A stretch of 64,000 bases of DNA from OFTM382 sp964352615 (GCA_964352615.1 CAYGSG010000006.1:3739-67738), one strand, 5' to 3'. Positions 37,971 through 47,094 are shown, counted from the stretch's first letter. Translations and numbers: made by a program. Notes: generated from the letters alone by a model not told the origin.

Positions 37971-39746
37971 CTACGCACTTCCTGCGGAGAAGGTTTCTTG
38001 GAGCTGTTCAGGTCCGCCCTGACCACGCGTCAGGCCACTATACAGCCCCTGAGCTTCCCTGACATGCTCAGGATAGCTTACCAGCGTCGACACTGCATGA
38101 ACTTCGCTGGCCGAGGGCAGATGGACCTCGCCGACCGCGATCTTTCTGATCGCCTCGGCGAGGTCTTCGGGCGAGCCACCCGGGGCCATCAGCCCGTTGC
38201 CCAGCGGGTGTTCGGGCGAATCACCCGGCTCGACCACCCATTCTGGCGGACCACCAAGCCGAGATGAAATCACGAATTTACCCGCGTGCAAATGCTCAAG
38301 CAGCACCAGCGGTGAATTCTCAAACCACACGTGGCTGAGCACTCCGACGTCGTAGTCCCCGCCCGAAGCCACCAGCATGACCTGGTCGTACCCACCCACG
38401 AAGCTGACCTCGGGGTATCGGCTGAGCATCTTGCGGAAATGCCAGTCGTACCCGCCGGCCCGCATCAAAAACTGGCAGCGCTGGCGGATCGACTGCTCGA
38501 GCAGCTCGATCGCCTCGGCGAATATGCGGAAGCCCTTGTTGTTCCGGGTTGTCCCAAAGAACGCGATCCGCACCGGCCGGCCCGCAGTCTCTGCGTTCCA
38601 TGGCCGACGCTTGTAGTAAGGCGATCGGCGGACCTTGCGATTGATCTGGTCGAAGTGCGGCAGGCCCAGCCGGAGGTGGTGCCCCCGTTCAGGCTCAAGC
38701 CCCATGGTCTCGTAGACCCGCAGCATGAACCGGCTCGGGGGGGTGATGAGACTCGCTGCGTTCAGCGTCTCGATGCCTGCGCGACGCCGGCCGCCGTAGT
38801 CCTCATTGAGCACCTTCAGGTGTACATCGCCCGCCGAGAGCATCTGCTCGTTGGCGTCGTAGGGGGCGCGTCCCAGCCTGGGCGGCTCCTCTCCCTTGGT
38901 GAGCCAGAGCCCGAACTCGTTCTCGCCGTTGTCCTCGGGCGAGACACTAAACCCCCGCCAAGCCTGAGGATCCGGGCTGATCGCGTTGGGATTGTCGGAA
39001 ACGTCCTCGTAGACCGCGAGCGGCTCGATGGCTTCGCCCCGTTTGACCACCTTCTTGGCGGTGCGGTACGTCTTGTCGAGCATGCCGTAGGCCTGCGGCC
39101 CGAGCGTGCGGATCACGGTCTGCTGCGTCGCCCGCTTGGTAATCGCGGTCTTGGGGTCCGGCGCCTCAAGGCAACCCACGCATTTCTGCCCGCCCTCGTA
39201 ATCGAGGCACACATCGCGCTCTTTGTGCAGCAGATCCACTTGAGGGCAGACGAACCAGTAGTTGTGAGGCGTGATGACCACCGGGATTTTCGCAGCACGG
39301 ATCTTCGCCACCACATCCAGCCCGAAGCCTTCGAGCGAGTGGATGTGCACGACATCGGCCTTGATCTCTTTCAGCCAGCCAACGATCAGTTCCGCCGCCA
39401 CTGGGTCGCCCCGCTCCTGAGCCATGTTGCGAAAATTGGACGATGCCGGCGATAAGTTGGGCGAGTTGAACAGGTGGTGGCACATCACGCCGCGCCATGT
39501 CTCGATTTTTTTGACATGCGGGCTGCGCGGGTACAGCGTGTAGTCCATGCCCGAGCGCAGGTAGTGCACACGGTGCCCGCTGAGTACCAATCCCGCCGCG
39601 AGTTCCGAGGCGGCGAGGTTGTACCCGCTGCCCTCGGCGGCCTGAGCGGCGAGCCTCGCCCACCCGAATAGCGCGACGGTCATCGGCGCGTCAGTCTTAG
39701 GCCACGCGGCGGCCAGGCTTGCTTGCTCATCGCTCGGTGCGTTCAT
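37971..39746 (-). CDS. Glycosyltransferase family 4
   Basis: A GT-B sugar transferase for surface glycan. I start at ATG 39746 (591 residues), since the longer frame runs into the upstream gene. The acceptor domain has MTVALFGWARLAAQAAEGSG and ADVVHIHSLEGFGLDVVAKI; a cysteine-rich insert CLDYEGGQKCVGCLEA may hold a metal. An extra 120-residue linker precedes the donor domain, where RIAFFGTTRNNKGFRIFAEA and SPLVLLEHLHAGKFVISSR mark the fold. It is the last gene of a three-gene glycosyltransferase run on this strand. Confidence 0.88.
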   Translation of the reverse strand: MNAPSDEQASLAAAWPKTDAPMTVALFGWARLAAQAAEGSGYNLAASELAAGLVLSGHRVHYLRSGMDYTLYPRSPHVKKIETWRGVMCHHLFNSPNLSPASSNFRNMAQERGDPVAAELIVGWLKEIKADVVHIHSLEGFGLDVVAKIRAAKIPVVITPHNYWFVCPQVDLLHKERDVCLDYEGGQKCVGCLEAPDPKTAITKRATQQTVIRTLGPQAYGMLDKTYRTAKKVVKRGEAIEPLAVYEDVSDNPNAISPDPQAWRGFSVSPEDNGENEFGLWLTKGEEPPRLGRAPYDANEQMLSAGDVHLKVLNEDYGGRRRAGIETLNAASLITPPSRFMLRVYETMGLEPERGHHLRLGLPHFDQINRKVRRSPYYKRRPWNAETAGRPVRIAFFGTTRNNKGFRIFAEAIELLEQSIRQRCQFLMRAGGYDWHFRKMLSRYPEVSFVGGYDQVMLVASGGDYDVGVLSHVWFENSPLVLLEHLHAGKFVISSRLGGPPEWVVEPGDSPEHPLGNGLMAPGGSPEDLAEAIRKIAVGEVHLPSASEVHAVSTLVSYPEHVREAQGLYSGLTRGQGGPEQLQETFSAGSA

Positions 39747-39805
39747 ACGGAAAGGCTCGTCCTCTGGTCTCGCTCTGTGTTCAACCCAACACCCAACCCA
39801 ACGGC

Positions 39806-41464
39806 TCAGCCGTACCGGCTCGTGCGAACAAACGGGCGCAGCGTCACCAAGTACCACGCGGTTCGCAGGGCGGTGAGTGTCCAACGGGCAGCAAACCCCA
39901 GCCGGGTGCGGATGCCAAAGGGCTCGATCTGGCACTCGCCAGCACGCCGGCGGTCGATCTGCACGTTCAGACCCGACCGCAGCAGCGGGAAGTCGCAGTC
40001 GTTGTCGTACACGACCAGCGCATGCGGCCCGCCAGCCAGCAGCGCTCGCTGGCGCCGCAGCTTGCTCCGCTTGCGGCCTGAGTACACCACCCGCTGCGAG
40101 TCATCGGCGCCCGAGGCGTGCTCGGCATCGGGGATGTCGTTGCGGACGATCTCCAGCCACCGAGGCCGCTGCTCGGATCGGCCAGCGGCCGCCTGCGACT
40201 TGTCGATTTCAAGCCGAAGCTGCCGGCTCCAGTCCAGACACTCGGGCCGATTGCACAACACCGCGATCTGCTTGTCGGGGCTCAACAACCCGCGTGAGGC
40301 GAGGCCCTCGATCAGCGGCTCGAACGGCGGGCTCGGGTCCTGCAACTTGCCCGCCCGTCCCACGCAGAGATCGTCAGCCGTTCGGCGGATCACCTCGGCG
40401 TGCGAAGCTCGCCGGTTGACCATCGCCACCATCGAGTCCTTCAGCAGCCCCAGAATCCGTCGGCCTGCGACCCGGCGGAGTTCGCCCTTGGGCAGCACCT
40501 TCTGCATCATCCAGATCAGGTTCCGCTGGGCGTAGTACAGCCGAGCAGGTGTCAGCTTGTGGTGCCAGGGCGTGTGGAACACCACCGCGTCGAGGTTGAG
40601 CACCACGCGGTAGCCCTCTTTGGCAAACCGCAGGCACCAGTCGGCGTCATCGCAGTAGATGAAGTACCGCCAGTCCCAGAAGCCGACCTTCTCGACCGCG
40701 CTCCAACGCGCCAGCATCGAGCAAGCCGACACCACATCCACTTCCCGGGTGCCGGTGTAGCGGTGCGGGCCGCGCACCCCGCCGGTCTGGGCGGCCCAGG
40801 CACGGTGGCTCTCGCGCAGCGGGTGCGACTCGCCCGGTTCGTCGCCCATCAGGCCCGAGTCGCGGTTGAAATACACCGTCGTCTCGATCGTTGTGTCTCG
40901 GTTGTTGATGTCGACCGTCCGCGAGCCGACTATGCCGATGCCCGTGTCGCTCTCGGCAACCGAGGTGAGCTGTGCTGCGGCATCGGCCGGCAGGTCCACG
41001 TCGTCATCCACCAGCCACACATAGTCGGGGCGTTCCTCGGCCGGGCCTTTCTGAAGCACTCGGTCGACGAACGCGAAGCCCGTGTTGAATCCGCCGCACC
41101 CGCCGTGGTTGTGCGCGTTGGTCACGACCGTCAGCGAGCGGAACCCGAGACGGTTTCTACCGGCCCGATCATCGGGCAGGCGGAAGTCTGGCAGGTGGGC
41201 ATCGGCTGTCGGGTTGGTGACCAGACGCTCGGGGCTAAAGGCTTGGCGCAACTGGTCGGTCGTGCCGTCGGTCGAGGCGTTATCGATCACGACCACATCA
41301 AAGCGGTCGGTCGGGAAGGTCTGCTGCGAGAGCGCGCGGAGCACGGCCGCAGCCATCTCCCAGCGATTCCACGTGACGATCAGGATCGCCACGTTGGGCG
41401 GCCTTGTCGCGCTCGATTTGGCGACCGCCTCGGGGGCCTTGGTCTGCGGTCCGAGAGCGCTCAT
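39806..41464 (-). CDS. Glycosyltransferase family 2, galactofuranosyltransferase-like
   Basis: A GT-A enzyme of 552 residues with VAILIVTWNRWEMAAAVL, the donor site YVWLVDDDVDLPADAAA and the acceptor/base region YCDDADWCLRFAKEGYRVVL. The long chain with a C-terminal domain beyond residue 330 is like the GlfT family of galactan polymerases. It overlaps the upstream family 4 gene by an ATGA and is followed by another family 4 gene. The sugar cannot be fixed from sequence. Confidence 0.87.
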   Translation of the reverse strand: MSALGPQTKAPEAVAKSSATRPPNVAILIVTWNRWEMAAAVLRALSQQTFPTDRFDVVVIDNASTDGTTDQLRQAFSPERLVTNPTADAHLPDFRLPDDRAGRNRLGFRSLTVVTNAHNHGGCGGFNTGFAFVDRVLQKGPAEERPDYVWLVDDDVDLPADAAAQLTSVAESDTGIGIVGSRTVDINNRDTTIETTVYFNRDSGLMGDEPGESHPLRESHRAWAAQTGGVRGPHRYTGTREVDVVSACSMLARWSAVEKVGFWDWRYFIYCDDADWCLRFAKEGYRVVLNLDAVVFHTPWHHKLTPARLYYAQRNLIWMMQKVLPKGELRRVAGRRILGLLKDSMVAMVNRRASHAEVIRRTADDLCVGRAGKLQDPSPPFEPLIEGLASRGLLSPDKQIAVLCNRPECLDWSRQLRLEIDKSQAAAGRSEQRPRWLEIVRNDIPDAEHASGADDSQRVVYSGRKRSKLRRQRALLAGGPHALVVYDNDCDFPLLRSGLNVQIDRRRAGECQIEPFGIRTRLGFAARWTLTALRTAWYLVTLRPFVRTSRYG

Positions 41465-43056
41465 ACTCGGGCTCCGCTCGCGCCTACCCGCTGGTGGGCG
41501 CGAGCGGCCCGCGCTTGGATGACGTCCTGCAACAGCATCTCCATCTCCCGGCCGTGCTCGGCCATCGACTTGGGCGGCGTAACCCCTGACCGTAGCCGCT
41601 CAACGAGGCCCGGTTCACGGATCGCCCGCACGATCTGGCGGGCGAGGTCGTAGCGGTCGTTGCCCCTGAACAGCAGCCCGTTGTGCTCGTGATGCACCGC
41701 ATCGGGAATCCCGCCGAGGTCAGCCCCGAGCACGGGCACGCCGCAGGCCAGAAGCTCGAAGACCGTCTGCGGGCCGTTGTCCCACCAGATCGATGGCACG
41801 ATGCCCAAGTCCTTGCCGCCGAGCATCCAGGGCAGATCCTGCGGCCCGTACCCGTGGTGGTAGGCCAGTTTGGCGAGCCTCGGCTCCAGTCGGCGGAACC
41901 GCCACTCGCTCCGCTGACCCGCTTGGGCGAAGACCGACAAATCCACCTCGCTGAGCAGTTCGGGCACGATCAATTCGAGCGCATCGGCCAGCACGTGCAG
42001 GCCCTTGTAGGCGTGGTCGTAGCCGAGGAACACGAGCCGCAGCGGGCGGCGAAGGCCACTAGGACCGACTCGGGCAGGTGGGTCGAAGAGCAGTTCGGGG
42101 TGCTGCTCGCAGATCTCCCGAGCCCGCGTCCCGATGGGAAGCGTCTGCACGCGTGGGGGCTCCACGCCGGATGCCATAAAGCGTCGGCTCACGAATTCTG
42201 AGACGCCCAGCACCCGGTCGATGGTGTTGAGCGCCCCCACCATCGCCTCCCGCCTTTGGTCGAACCCGTCGTTGATCTCGGCCTGGGGGTCGTTGGTAAT
42301 CGGCTCCCACTTGGCGCTTTCAGGGGCCGGGGCGAACGCGGTGGACACCGGTGCCGTGAGAACGGGCGCCATGCCGCGCGGGTCGTCGCCCGCGACCTTG
42401 AACAGGGGTTTCGCGTCGTGCTCCAGAAGCCGGATATCGAGTTTCGGCGCTGGCTCGGCCTGAATGGACGGGTCGGACGCTGGCTCCACGCCCGCGCGCC
42501 TTCGCCGCTCGGTTCGAGGATCGATGACCGCCCGCTCGGGCTCGTAGAGGCTCACGACCTCGATCGGCAGGTAAACCTCAGGAGTTAGCGTGTGGTAGTT
42601 GTGCAGGCTGTAGACCGTTGCGGCGCCTCGCCACTCCCCGAGCCCCTGGCTGGCCACTCGCATGCAGCCCGCCGAGAGGCCCTCGATGTTGTGAAAATGA
42701 ACCACATCAGGATTCAGCGAGGTGAAGACCTCGGCGCACACTCGTTCAAGCTCGGGCTGGCTGATCTCGGCGTCGGCATCATCCCTCTGGAACGCCGAGG
42801 GGGCCAGAACCGGACTGTTGACGATCTCGACCACCTTCACACCCAGCCAGTCCTGGTGTCGAACCGCGTGAATAGGACCCAAATCCTCGCCCGGCTTGGC
42901 CTGCACCGCCGAGTAGCTGGTTCCCGAACAGAGCCACGAGACCCCATGGCCGAGACGGATGAGTTCGATCGCCAGCGACTGCGCGTAGCCGTTGACCCCC
43001 CCGCCGTTGGTCGGTCCATCCCAAATCTTGGCCCAGTTCACCATCAGGACGCGCAT
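41461..43056 (-). CDS. Glycosyltransferase family 4
   Basis: I start at ATG 43056 (MRVLMVNWAKIWDGPTNGGG), which is the true first beta strand; longer frames add unrelated residues. 531 residues. FVSRRFMASGVEPPRVQTLP and LRLVFLGYDHAYKGLHVLAD open the donor domain and NGPQTVFELLACGVPVLGAD is the E-x7-E donor motif. A 130-residue insert between the domains (about 165-295) is Pro/Ala/Asp rich and probably disordered. It is first in the operon with the two following glycosyltransferase genes. Confidence 0.88.
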   Translation of the reverse strand: MRVLMVNWAKIWDGPTNGGGVNGYAQSLAIELIRLGHGVSWLCSGTSYSAVQAKPGEDLGPIHAVRHQDWLGVKVVEIVNSPVLAPSAFQRDDADAEISQPELERVCAEVFTSLNPDVVHFHNIEGLSAGCMRVASQGLGEWRGAATVYSLHNYHTLTPEVYLPIEVVSLYEPERAVIDPRTERRRRAGVEPASDPSIQAEPAPKLDIRLLEHDAKPLFKVAGDDPRGMAPVLTAPVSTAFAPAPESAKWEPITNDPQAEINDGFDQRREAMVGALNTIDRVLGVSEFVSRRFMASGVEPPRVQTLPIGTRAREICEQHPELLFDPPARVGPSGLRRPLRLVFLGYDHAYKGLHVLADALELIVPELLSEVDLSVFAQAGQRSEWRFRRLEPRLAKLAYHHGYGPQDLPWMLGGKDLGIVPSIWWDNGPQTVFELLACGVPVLGADLGGIPDAVHHEHNGLLFRGNDRYDLARQIVRAIREPGLVERLRSGVTPPKSMAEHGREMEMLLQDVIQARAARAHQRVGASGARV

Positions 43057-43166
43057 GGAATCACTATATCCGAACAAGCACTGGCCCCGCGCCGCCGCTT
43101 CGAGCCGATACAATGACAGCAACGTTCGGCTGGCCGCCAGGTGCCAGCCTTAGGAGGACCCGCAGC

Positions 43167-43544
43167 GTGGAATGGATGAGACGGATCAGAATGAGGGCTC
43201 TCGCCCTGGTCCTCGGGCTCACGCTCGTGGTCATCGCCATGCTCTCGCTGACGGCCTGGCCGGCTTGGCCGGTGGTCGGAGTAGCCGTCGCCGCCGCCGC
43301 GGTTGTCGTCAACTCCTTGGCCTCCAAACTCAGGCTTGAGAACCCCGTGTGCGTCCACTGCGAGCAGGATCTGGCCGAACAGGTTCCCGGCGTGTACGGC
43401 GTGGTGTGCCCGAACTGCGGCACGATCGACGCCTCGCTCGCGCACGGCACAGCTCACGGCACTGCTCACGGCACTGGCGTAGCACCCATCCTGCCTGACG
43501 ACGATTCCGCTGACGATGAAAGCGAAAACGCCGAGGCCTCCTGA
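43167..43544 (+). CDS. Small membrane protein with zinc ribbon
   Basis: Started at GTG 43167 because AGGAGG lies at 43153-43158, 8 bases away; the earlier ATG has no ribosome site. The 125 residues begin with a basic head, have two hydrophobic segments (ALALVLGLTLVVIAMLSL and WPVVGVAVAAAAVVV) and a zinc ribbon VCVHCEQDLAEQ/CPNCGTIDASL. The tail holds a short repeat HGTAHGTAHGTG and an acidic end. It diverges from the glycosyltransferase operon and converges with trigger factor. Confidence 0.72.
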   Translation: MEWMRRIRMRALALVLGLTLVVIAMLSLTAWPAWPVVGVAVAAAAVVVNSLASKLRLENPVCVHCEQDLAEQVPGVYGVVCPNCGTIDASLAHGTAHGTAHGTGVAPILPDDDSADDESENAEAS

Positions 43545-43561
43545 CGGAAGACCCCGGCGTT
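43527..43561. terminator. Hairpin at the end of the zinc-ribbon gene
   Basis: AACGCCG (43527-43533) pairs with CGGCGTT (43555-43561) across a 21-base loop. The A tract before it gives a T tract on the reverse strand, so it may serve the tig transcript; it overlaps the end of the forward gene. A nearby perfect palindrome, GGTCGCCTAGGCGACC, is at 43577-43592. Termination is probable but not typical. Confidence 0.5.
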
Positions 43562-43603
43562 CTATTGCTTGTAAACGGTCGCCTAGGCGACCGCTCGGCT
43601 CAA

Positions 43604-44983
43604 TTACTCGTGGTCGGCGACCTCGGCCGCAGCGTCCTTGAACTTCTTGTTGAAATCCTCGATGGACATCTCGGAAATCTCGGACTTGGCCAGAATCGCA
43701 TCGAGCGCCTTGTGCTCGCGGATCTGCTGAACAATGGTCCCGATCTGCTGCTGCGAGATCAGTTGCTGGCGAAGCATCTCGGGCCTCTGGCCCCGGCTGT
43801 GGGCCATCTGAGCGATCCGCTGATTGACATCGCCCTCGGTGATCTGCACATCGAGCTCATCGGCGGCCTTGTGCAGCACGAAGAACAGCTTGAGTTCACG
43901 GGCCGCGTGGTCCTGCGAGGCATCGCGCATCTCGGCGACCCGGGCCTCGATGCTGTCCTCGGGAAGCCCCCGGTACATCAGCTCCATGCGGTGCTTCTCG
44001 AGCCACCGCTGGGCCTGCTTGGCGCTCAGCCGCTTGGGAAGTTCGAAGTCCACTTCCTTGGCCAGGTGGTCGGTCAGTTGGCGGCGCATCGCGACCTGCT
44101 GGCGGATGACGGTCTTCTCGTAGAGCCGCGAGCGGATCGCGTCCTTGAGTGCGTCCGCGTTCTCAAGGCCCACCATCTGCGCGAGTTCTTCGGGGGTCTT
44201 GGGAATGATGCGGTGGACCGCGTCAACCTCGAAGGTCACGACCAAGTCCTTGCCGCGCAGGGCGGGGTTCTCGTGGTGCTCGGGGCCTTTGACCTTGAGC
44301 GTCGCGGTCTCGCCAGACTTGGGCATTCCGAATTGCTTGGCTAGGTCGGTGACCATCACGCCAAGGATCATGCCCTTGCCGTCGCTGTCGGCAGCAGGAA
44401 TCTGCACGACCGCGCCCTTGATGTTGTAAAACTCCGTGTCGCCCTTGGCTTCTTTCATGATGCCGTGGCCTGTGAGGTAGTCGCCCGGCTCGGGCTTCTC
44501 GCGTTCCTCAAGATCGCCTTCGGTCAGGCAGACTCGCCCAAGCTCGGCATCAACTTGCGCATCCTGCACCTCGACCAAAGGCTTGGCCACTTTGATGCCT
44601 TCAAGCTTGGGCATCTCGAATTCGGGCACGATCTCGACCTCGATGTCGAACTTCAAACCCTTGGCGGGGTCGAGCTCGAGGTCCTTGAGCTCATCGTCGG
44701 CGATGGGCTCGCCGACCACTTGGAGCTTGTTGTCCTCGATCGCCTTGGTGTACGCCTCGGAGACGATCTGCCCTTTAGCCTCGTGGCGGACAGCTTCACC
44801 AAATCGCTTCTCGACGAGCCGTTTGGGCGCCCGGCCCTTGCGGAAGCCCGGCAGCTCGGATTCGGCCACGAGCGAGTCGAGCTGGCCGTCCAGCTTCTCG
44901 GCGATCGCCGCTGGGGGGATGTCAAACGTCAGCTTGCGCGCACAGGGGCCTGCATCGGTCACGGTCACGGTGGTCTCGGCCAT
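43604..44983 (-). CDS. tig: Trigger factor
   Basis: Ribosome-bound chaperone with peptidyl-prolyl isomerase activity. I start at ATG 44983 (459 residues), preceded by GAAAGGT. The ribosome-docking signature GFRKGRAPKRLVEKRFG is at about residues 45-61. The middle has the FKBP-like PPIase part with GDYLTGHGIMKEAKG, which is less canonical, and the helical C-terminal domain has VQIREHKALDAILAK. No clpP/clpX follows, so the usual operon is absent here. Confidence 0.93.
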   Translation of the reverse strand: MAETTVTVTDAGPCARKLTFDIPPAAIAEKLDGQLDSLVAESELPGFRKGRAPKRLVEKRFGEAVRHEAKGQIVSEAYTKAIEDNKLQVVGEPIADDELKDLELDPAKGLKFDIEVEIVPEFEMPKLEGIKVAKPLVEVQDAQVDAELGRVCLTEGDLEEREKPEPGDYLTGHGIMKEAKGDTEFYNIKGAVVQIPAADSDGKGMILGVMVTDLAKQFGMPKSGETATLKVKGPEHHENPALRGKDLVVTFEVDAVHRIIPKTPEELAQMVGLENADALKDAIRSRLYEKTVIRQQVAMRRQLTDHLAKEVDFELPKRLSAKQAQRWLEKHRMELMYRGLPEDSIEARVAEMRDASQDHAARELKLFFVLHKAADELDVQITEGDVNQRIAQMAHSRGQRPEMLRQQLISQQQIGTIVQQIREHKALDAILAKSEISEMSIEDFNKKFKDAAAEVADHE

Positions 44984-45150
44984 ATCGGCACGTACCTTTC
45001 GACAGGGACCGGTCCAGCCGCGGCACACCCGCAGCCCCTCGGCCCCGACTCAGAGCGAATCGCAAGGGTAGGCCCTCGCGTGGTGGACCTACTTCATCGG
45101 GCGGGGCACAATGCTGCCTTGAGACCGAACCACGCGGGTTCGTACCCCCA

Positions 45151-45234
45151 GCCGGAGTGGCGGAATTGGCAGACGCGGTGGATTCAAAATCCGCTTCTAG
45201 AGATAGAGTGGGGGTTCGAGTCCCCCCTCCGGCA
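45151..45234 (+). tRNA. tRNA-Leu (anticodon CAA)
   Basis: 84 bases without an encoded CCA. The acceptor stem is GCCGGAG/CTCCGGC with discriminator A; the anticodon arm GTGGA-TTCAAAA-TCCGC reads CAA; a long variable arm follows and the T arm is GTGGGGGTTCGAGTCCCCCC-like. It is the integration site of the element that begins in its 3' half: the same 3' half recurs at 62120. A terminator lies just downstream at 45240. Confidence 0.95.
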
Positions 45235-45236
45235 TT
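45180..45236 (+). other. Attachment site, left (attL core)
   Basis: 57 bases covering the anticodon loop to three bases past the tRNA. They recur at 62120-62176 with one difference (45193 G, 62133 A). Integration rebuilt an intact tRNA on this side, so this copy remains functional as tRNA-Leu. Confidence 0.93.
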
Positions 45237-45239
45237 GCG

Positions 45240-45265
45240 AAAGACCCTTGAAATATAGGGTCTTT
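45240..45265 (+). terminator. Rho-independent terminator after tRNA-Leu
   Basis: A perfect 9-bp stem AAAGACCCT/AGGGTCTTT (45240-45248 with 45257-45265), an 8-base loop, then TTGCGTTTTT. It lies inside the element, beyond the attachment core, so the element supplies the terminator for the host tRNA. Confidence 0.88.
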
Positions 45266-45280
45266 TGCGTTTTTGACGCT

Positions 45281-45327
45281 GTAGCCATCAGCCGTAGCCA
45301 ACCTTGGTGTAGCCATTTTTGTAGCCA
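45281..45327 (+). repeat. Four direct GTAGCCA heptamers, candidate integrase arm sites
   Basis: GTAGCCA occurs at 45281, 45294, 45309 and 45321, starts 12 to 15 bases apart, just inside the left end. The same heptamer occurs three times near the right end. The spacing of about one helical turn or a little more fits cooperative protein binding. The last copy overlaps the first ATG of the integrase frame, so the integrase may also repress itself. Confidence 0.6.
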
Positions 45328-46835
45328 TGATCGCTAGAGTTCCCTTGCATGGACGGGTAGCGTCATGCATGGTCTCGAAGGCATTGACCGACAGGCTGAG
45401 CTACTACCCGACCCGTCAGCGTTGGCGGTTGCGGTATCGGAACGAAGACGGCGTGTTCGGGAGCAAGCTGTTCGGCCCCCGCTGCAAGCCGGAGGATCAG
45501 ACGGCCTACGCAACCGCTGTCCTCGAACTCGACCTCTGGCTGAACAAGCGAAACGAGAAGCTTGACGTTGCCGCCCATGTCGAGGCGATGAAGCAAGCCG
45601 AGTCCGACTACAACCGGAGCGGTCCGATCCTCAAAGAAGCTCGACGCCGGTTCAAGGCGGGCGAGATGTCCAAGGAAGAAGCCGAGGGCGAACTCGTCCG
45701 AGCTATCTCTCTCGACATGGAGGGATGGCGGGAGATGGAGCGGCTCAAGCAACCGCAACTCAGGCTCCTGAATCGGATCAAGGAACTTGAACCTCTCGCC
45801 TACCGGGCCGTCGAACTTGACGAGGAAAACCGTCAGCTTCGAGAAGAGAACGATCATCTCAGGGCGTTGCTCGCTGCAAGCGGCAGAGCAGCCGCTACGG
45901 AGGTTGGCGACCTCAGCGAGCTTGTCGAGAAGTTCCTTGACGCTCATTGGGCAAAACTTCGATCAAACGATCGGCAAGAGAAAACAATGCAGCCGATTCG
46001 AGCGTCCGCCCGCAAGGTCGTTGAGTACCTAGCCGGGTTCGAGACGCCGATCATGACCTCCGCCGATCTCGACGCGACGCCTAGGGCGCTGGCGGAGTAT
46101 CGAGATTCGATCGTCTCGCAGCTTGCCGACAAGTCGAGCGGATGGGCGCGGAAGCAACTCGACGGACCGAAGCATTTCTGCGAATGGCTCGTTGCCCGAG
46201 GCTACCTCGCCGCCATGCCTCGAAGTATTACCCGAGACTGGATGAGCGTGGGCGTTGATGAACCCTGCCCGACGTTCTTCTCGGTCGAGGAACTCCGCAA
46301 CCTCTGGGCTGTGTCCGAGGGGCGCGATCGGATTCGGGTCTTGCTCATCATGGGGATGAACTGCGCGTACCGAGAGCGAGACCTCGTGACGTTGAAGGCG
46401 TCCGAGATCGACCTCTCCGGGCGGGAGATTCGCAGGGTTCGCAACAAGACGAAGCGGTTCGCCGAGGGCGTCCCCCAGTGTCATCGGCTATGGAAGACAA
46501 CCGCGAAGGTTCTCCGCCCTTGGCTCGACCGGAAGCATGACGGCTACCCGTTCGCTGACTTCGAGGGCGTCTCGTCGGAACTCTGCTCGTTCATCGACGC
46601 GACGATTCCGGGCAACGCCACTCTGCCCTACGGAGAGAAGCGATACGCGAAGTCGCTGCGGTCTACCGCCTCTCAGATGGTCGAGGACTTGACCGAGGGC
46701 GATGCTCCGCATCTCGCCTACCAGATGCTCGGAGACCGAGACGGAGGCGTGGGGAAGCATTATCGCAAGCGGAGCTTCGAGGCGCTCTACAAGGTCATTG
46801 ACCAGATGGAGCAGGTGCTTGACCTCAAGGACTGA
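45327..46835 (+). CDS. Tyrosine-recombinase integrase of the element
   Basis: Catalyses integration and excision at the tRNA. 502 residues from ATG 45327; ATG 45369 (MVSKALTDRL, 488 residues) is equally likely and neither has a clear ribosome site. A charged coiled-coil stretch (about 90-185) precedes the SAM-like core-binding domain and the catalytic domain. The catalytic Arg lies in NCAYRERDLVTLKASEIDL, a Lys in NKTKRFAEG, the second Arg in KSLRSTASQ (usual HxxR is KxxR here) and the Tyr in VGKHYRKRS. Position next to the tRNA and the GTAGCCA repeats supports its role. Confidence 0.88.
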   Translation: MIARVPLHGRVASCMVSKALTDRLSYYPTRQRWRLRYRNEDGVFGSKLFGPRCKPEDQTAYATAVLELDLWLNKRNEKLDVAAHVEAMKQAESDYNRSGPILKEARRRFKAGEMSKEEAEGELVRAISLDMEGWREMERLKQPQLRLLNRIKELEPLAYRAVELDEENRQLREENDHLRALLAASGRAAATEVGDLSELVEKFLDAHWAKLRSNDRQEKTMQPIRASARKVVEYLAGFETPIMTSADLDATPRALAEYRDSIVSQLADKSSGWARKQLDGPKHFCEWLVARGYLAAMPRSITRDWMSVGVDEPCPTFFSVEELRNLWAVSEGRDRIRVLLIMGMNCAYRERDLVTLKASEIDLSGREIRRVRNKTKRFAEGVPQCHRLWKTTAKVLRPWLDRKHDGYPFADFEGVSSELCSFIDATIPGNATLPYGEKRYAKSLRSTASQMVEDLTEGDAPHLAYQMLGDRDGGVGKHYRKRSFEALYKVIDQMEQVLDLKD

Positions 46836-47094
46836 AACTCTGGTAAAGATATTCTACTCAACTTCGGATACGGAGAAGTTGACGATTTCTTCTACCCCAA
46901 CACTGATACAGTTGAGTTGAAGAACACAGCTACCTCCAATACTGATACAGTTGAGTTGAAGAAAATAGCCACCCTATTCTCCAAATATTACTAATGCGTT
47001 AATCTGTTCTTCATGCTCTTGCCCGCTTACTAGGGGCGTATCTAGTGTTCCTCATGGCGAGCGTGGTGCCCGCCGCTTGAAAAGGAACACGGAT
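46836..47094. other. A+T-rich control region after the integrase
   Basis: It holds the two 28-base direct repeats (separate entry) and, at 46859-46881, an inverted repeat CAACTTC/GAAGTTG with a 9-base spacer. An A+T-rich stretch follows at about 46976-47010. Likely promoter and operator space for the small-gene operon to the right. Confidence 0.4.
46897..46963. repeat. Two 28-bp direct repeats
   Basis: 46897-46924 and 46936-46963, one base different (C or T at position 5), repeat period 39 bases. Each contains CTGATACAGTTGAGTTGAAG. Copies this long and close resemble iterons or a protein-binding array. Confidence 0.85.

Noticed and set aside
44465..45337. A long forward frame running through tig and the tRNA-Leu
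   Set aside because: It translates the tRNA itself (the end resembles the well-known spurious peptide from tRNA-Leu) and is antisense to trigger factor.
46897..46963. Short repeats considered as a CRISPR array
   Set aside because: Only two copies, an 11-base gap between them and no cas gene in the window; they look like protein-binding repeats.
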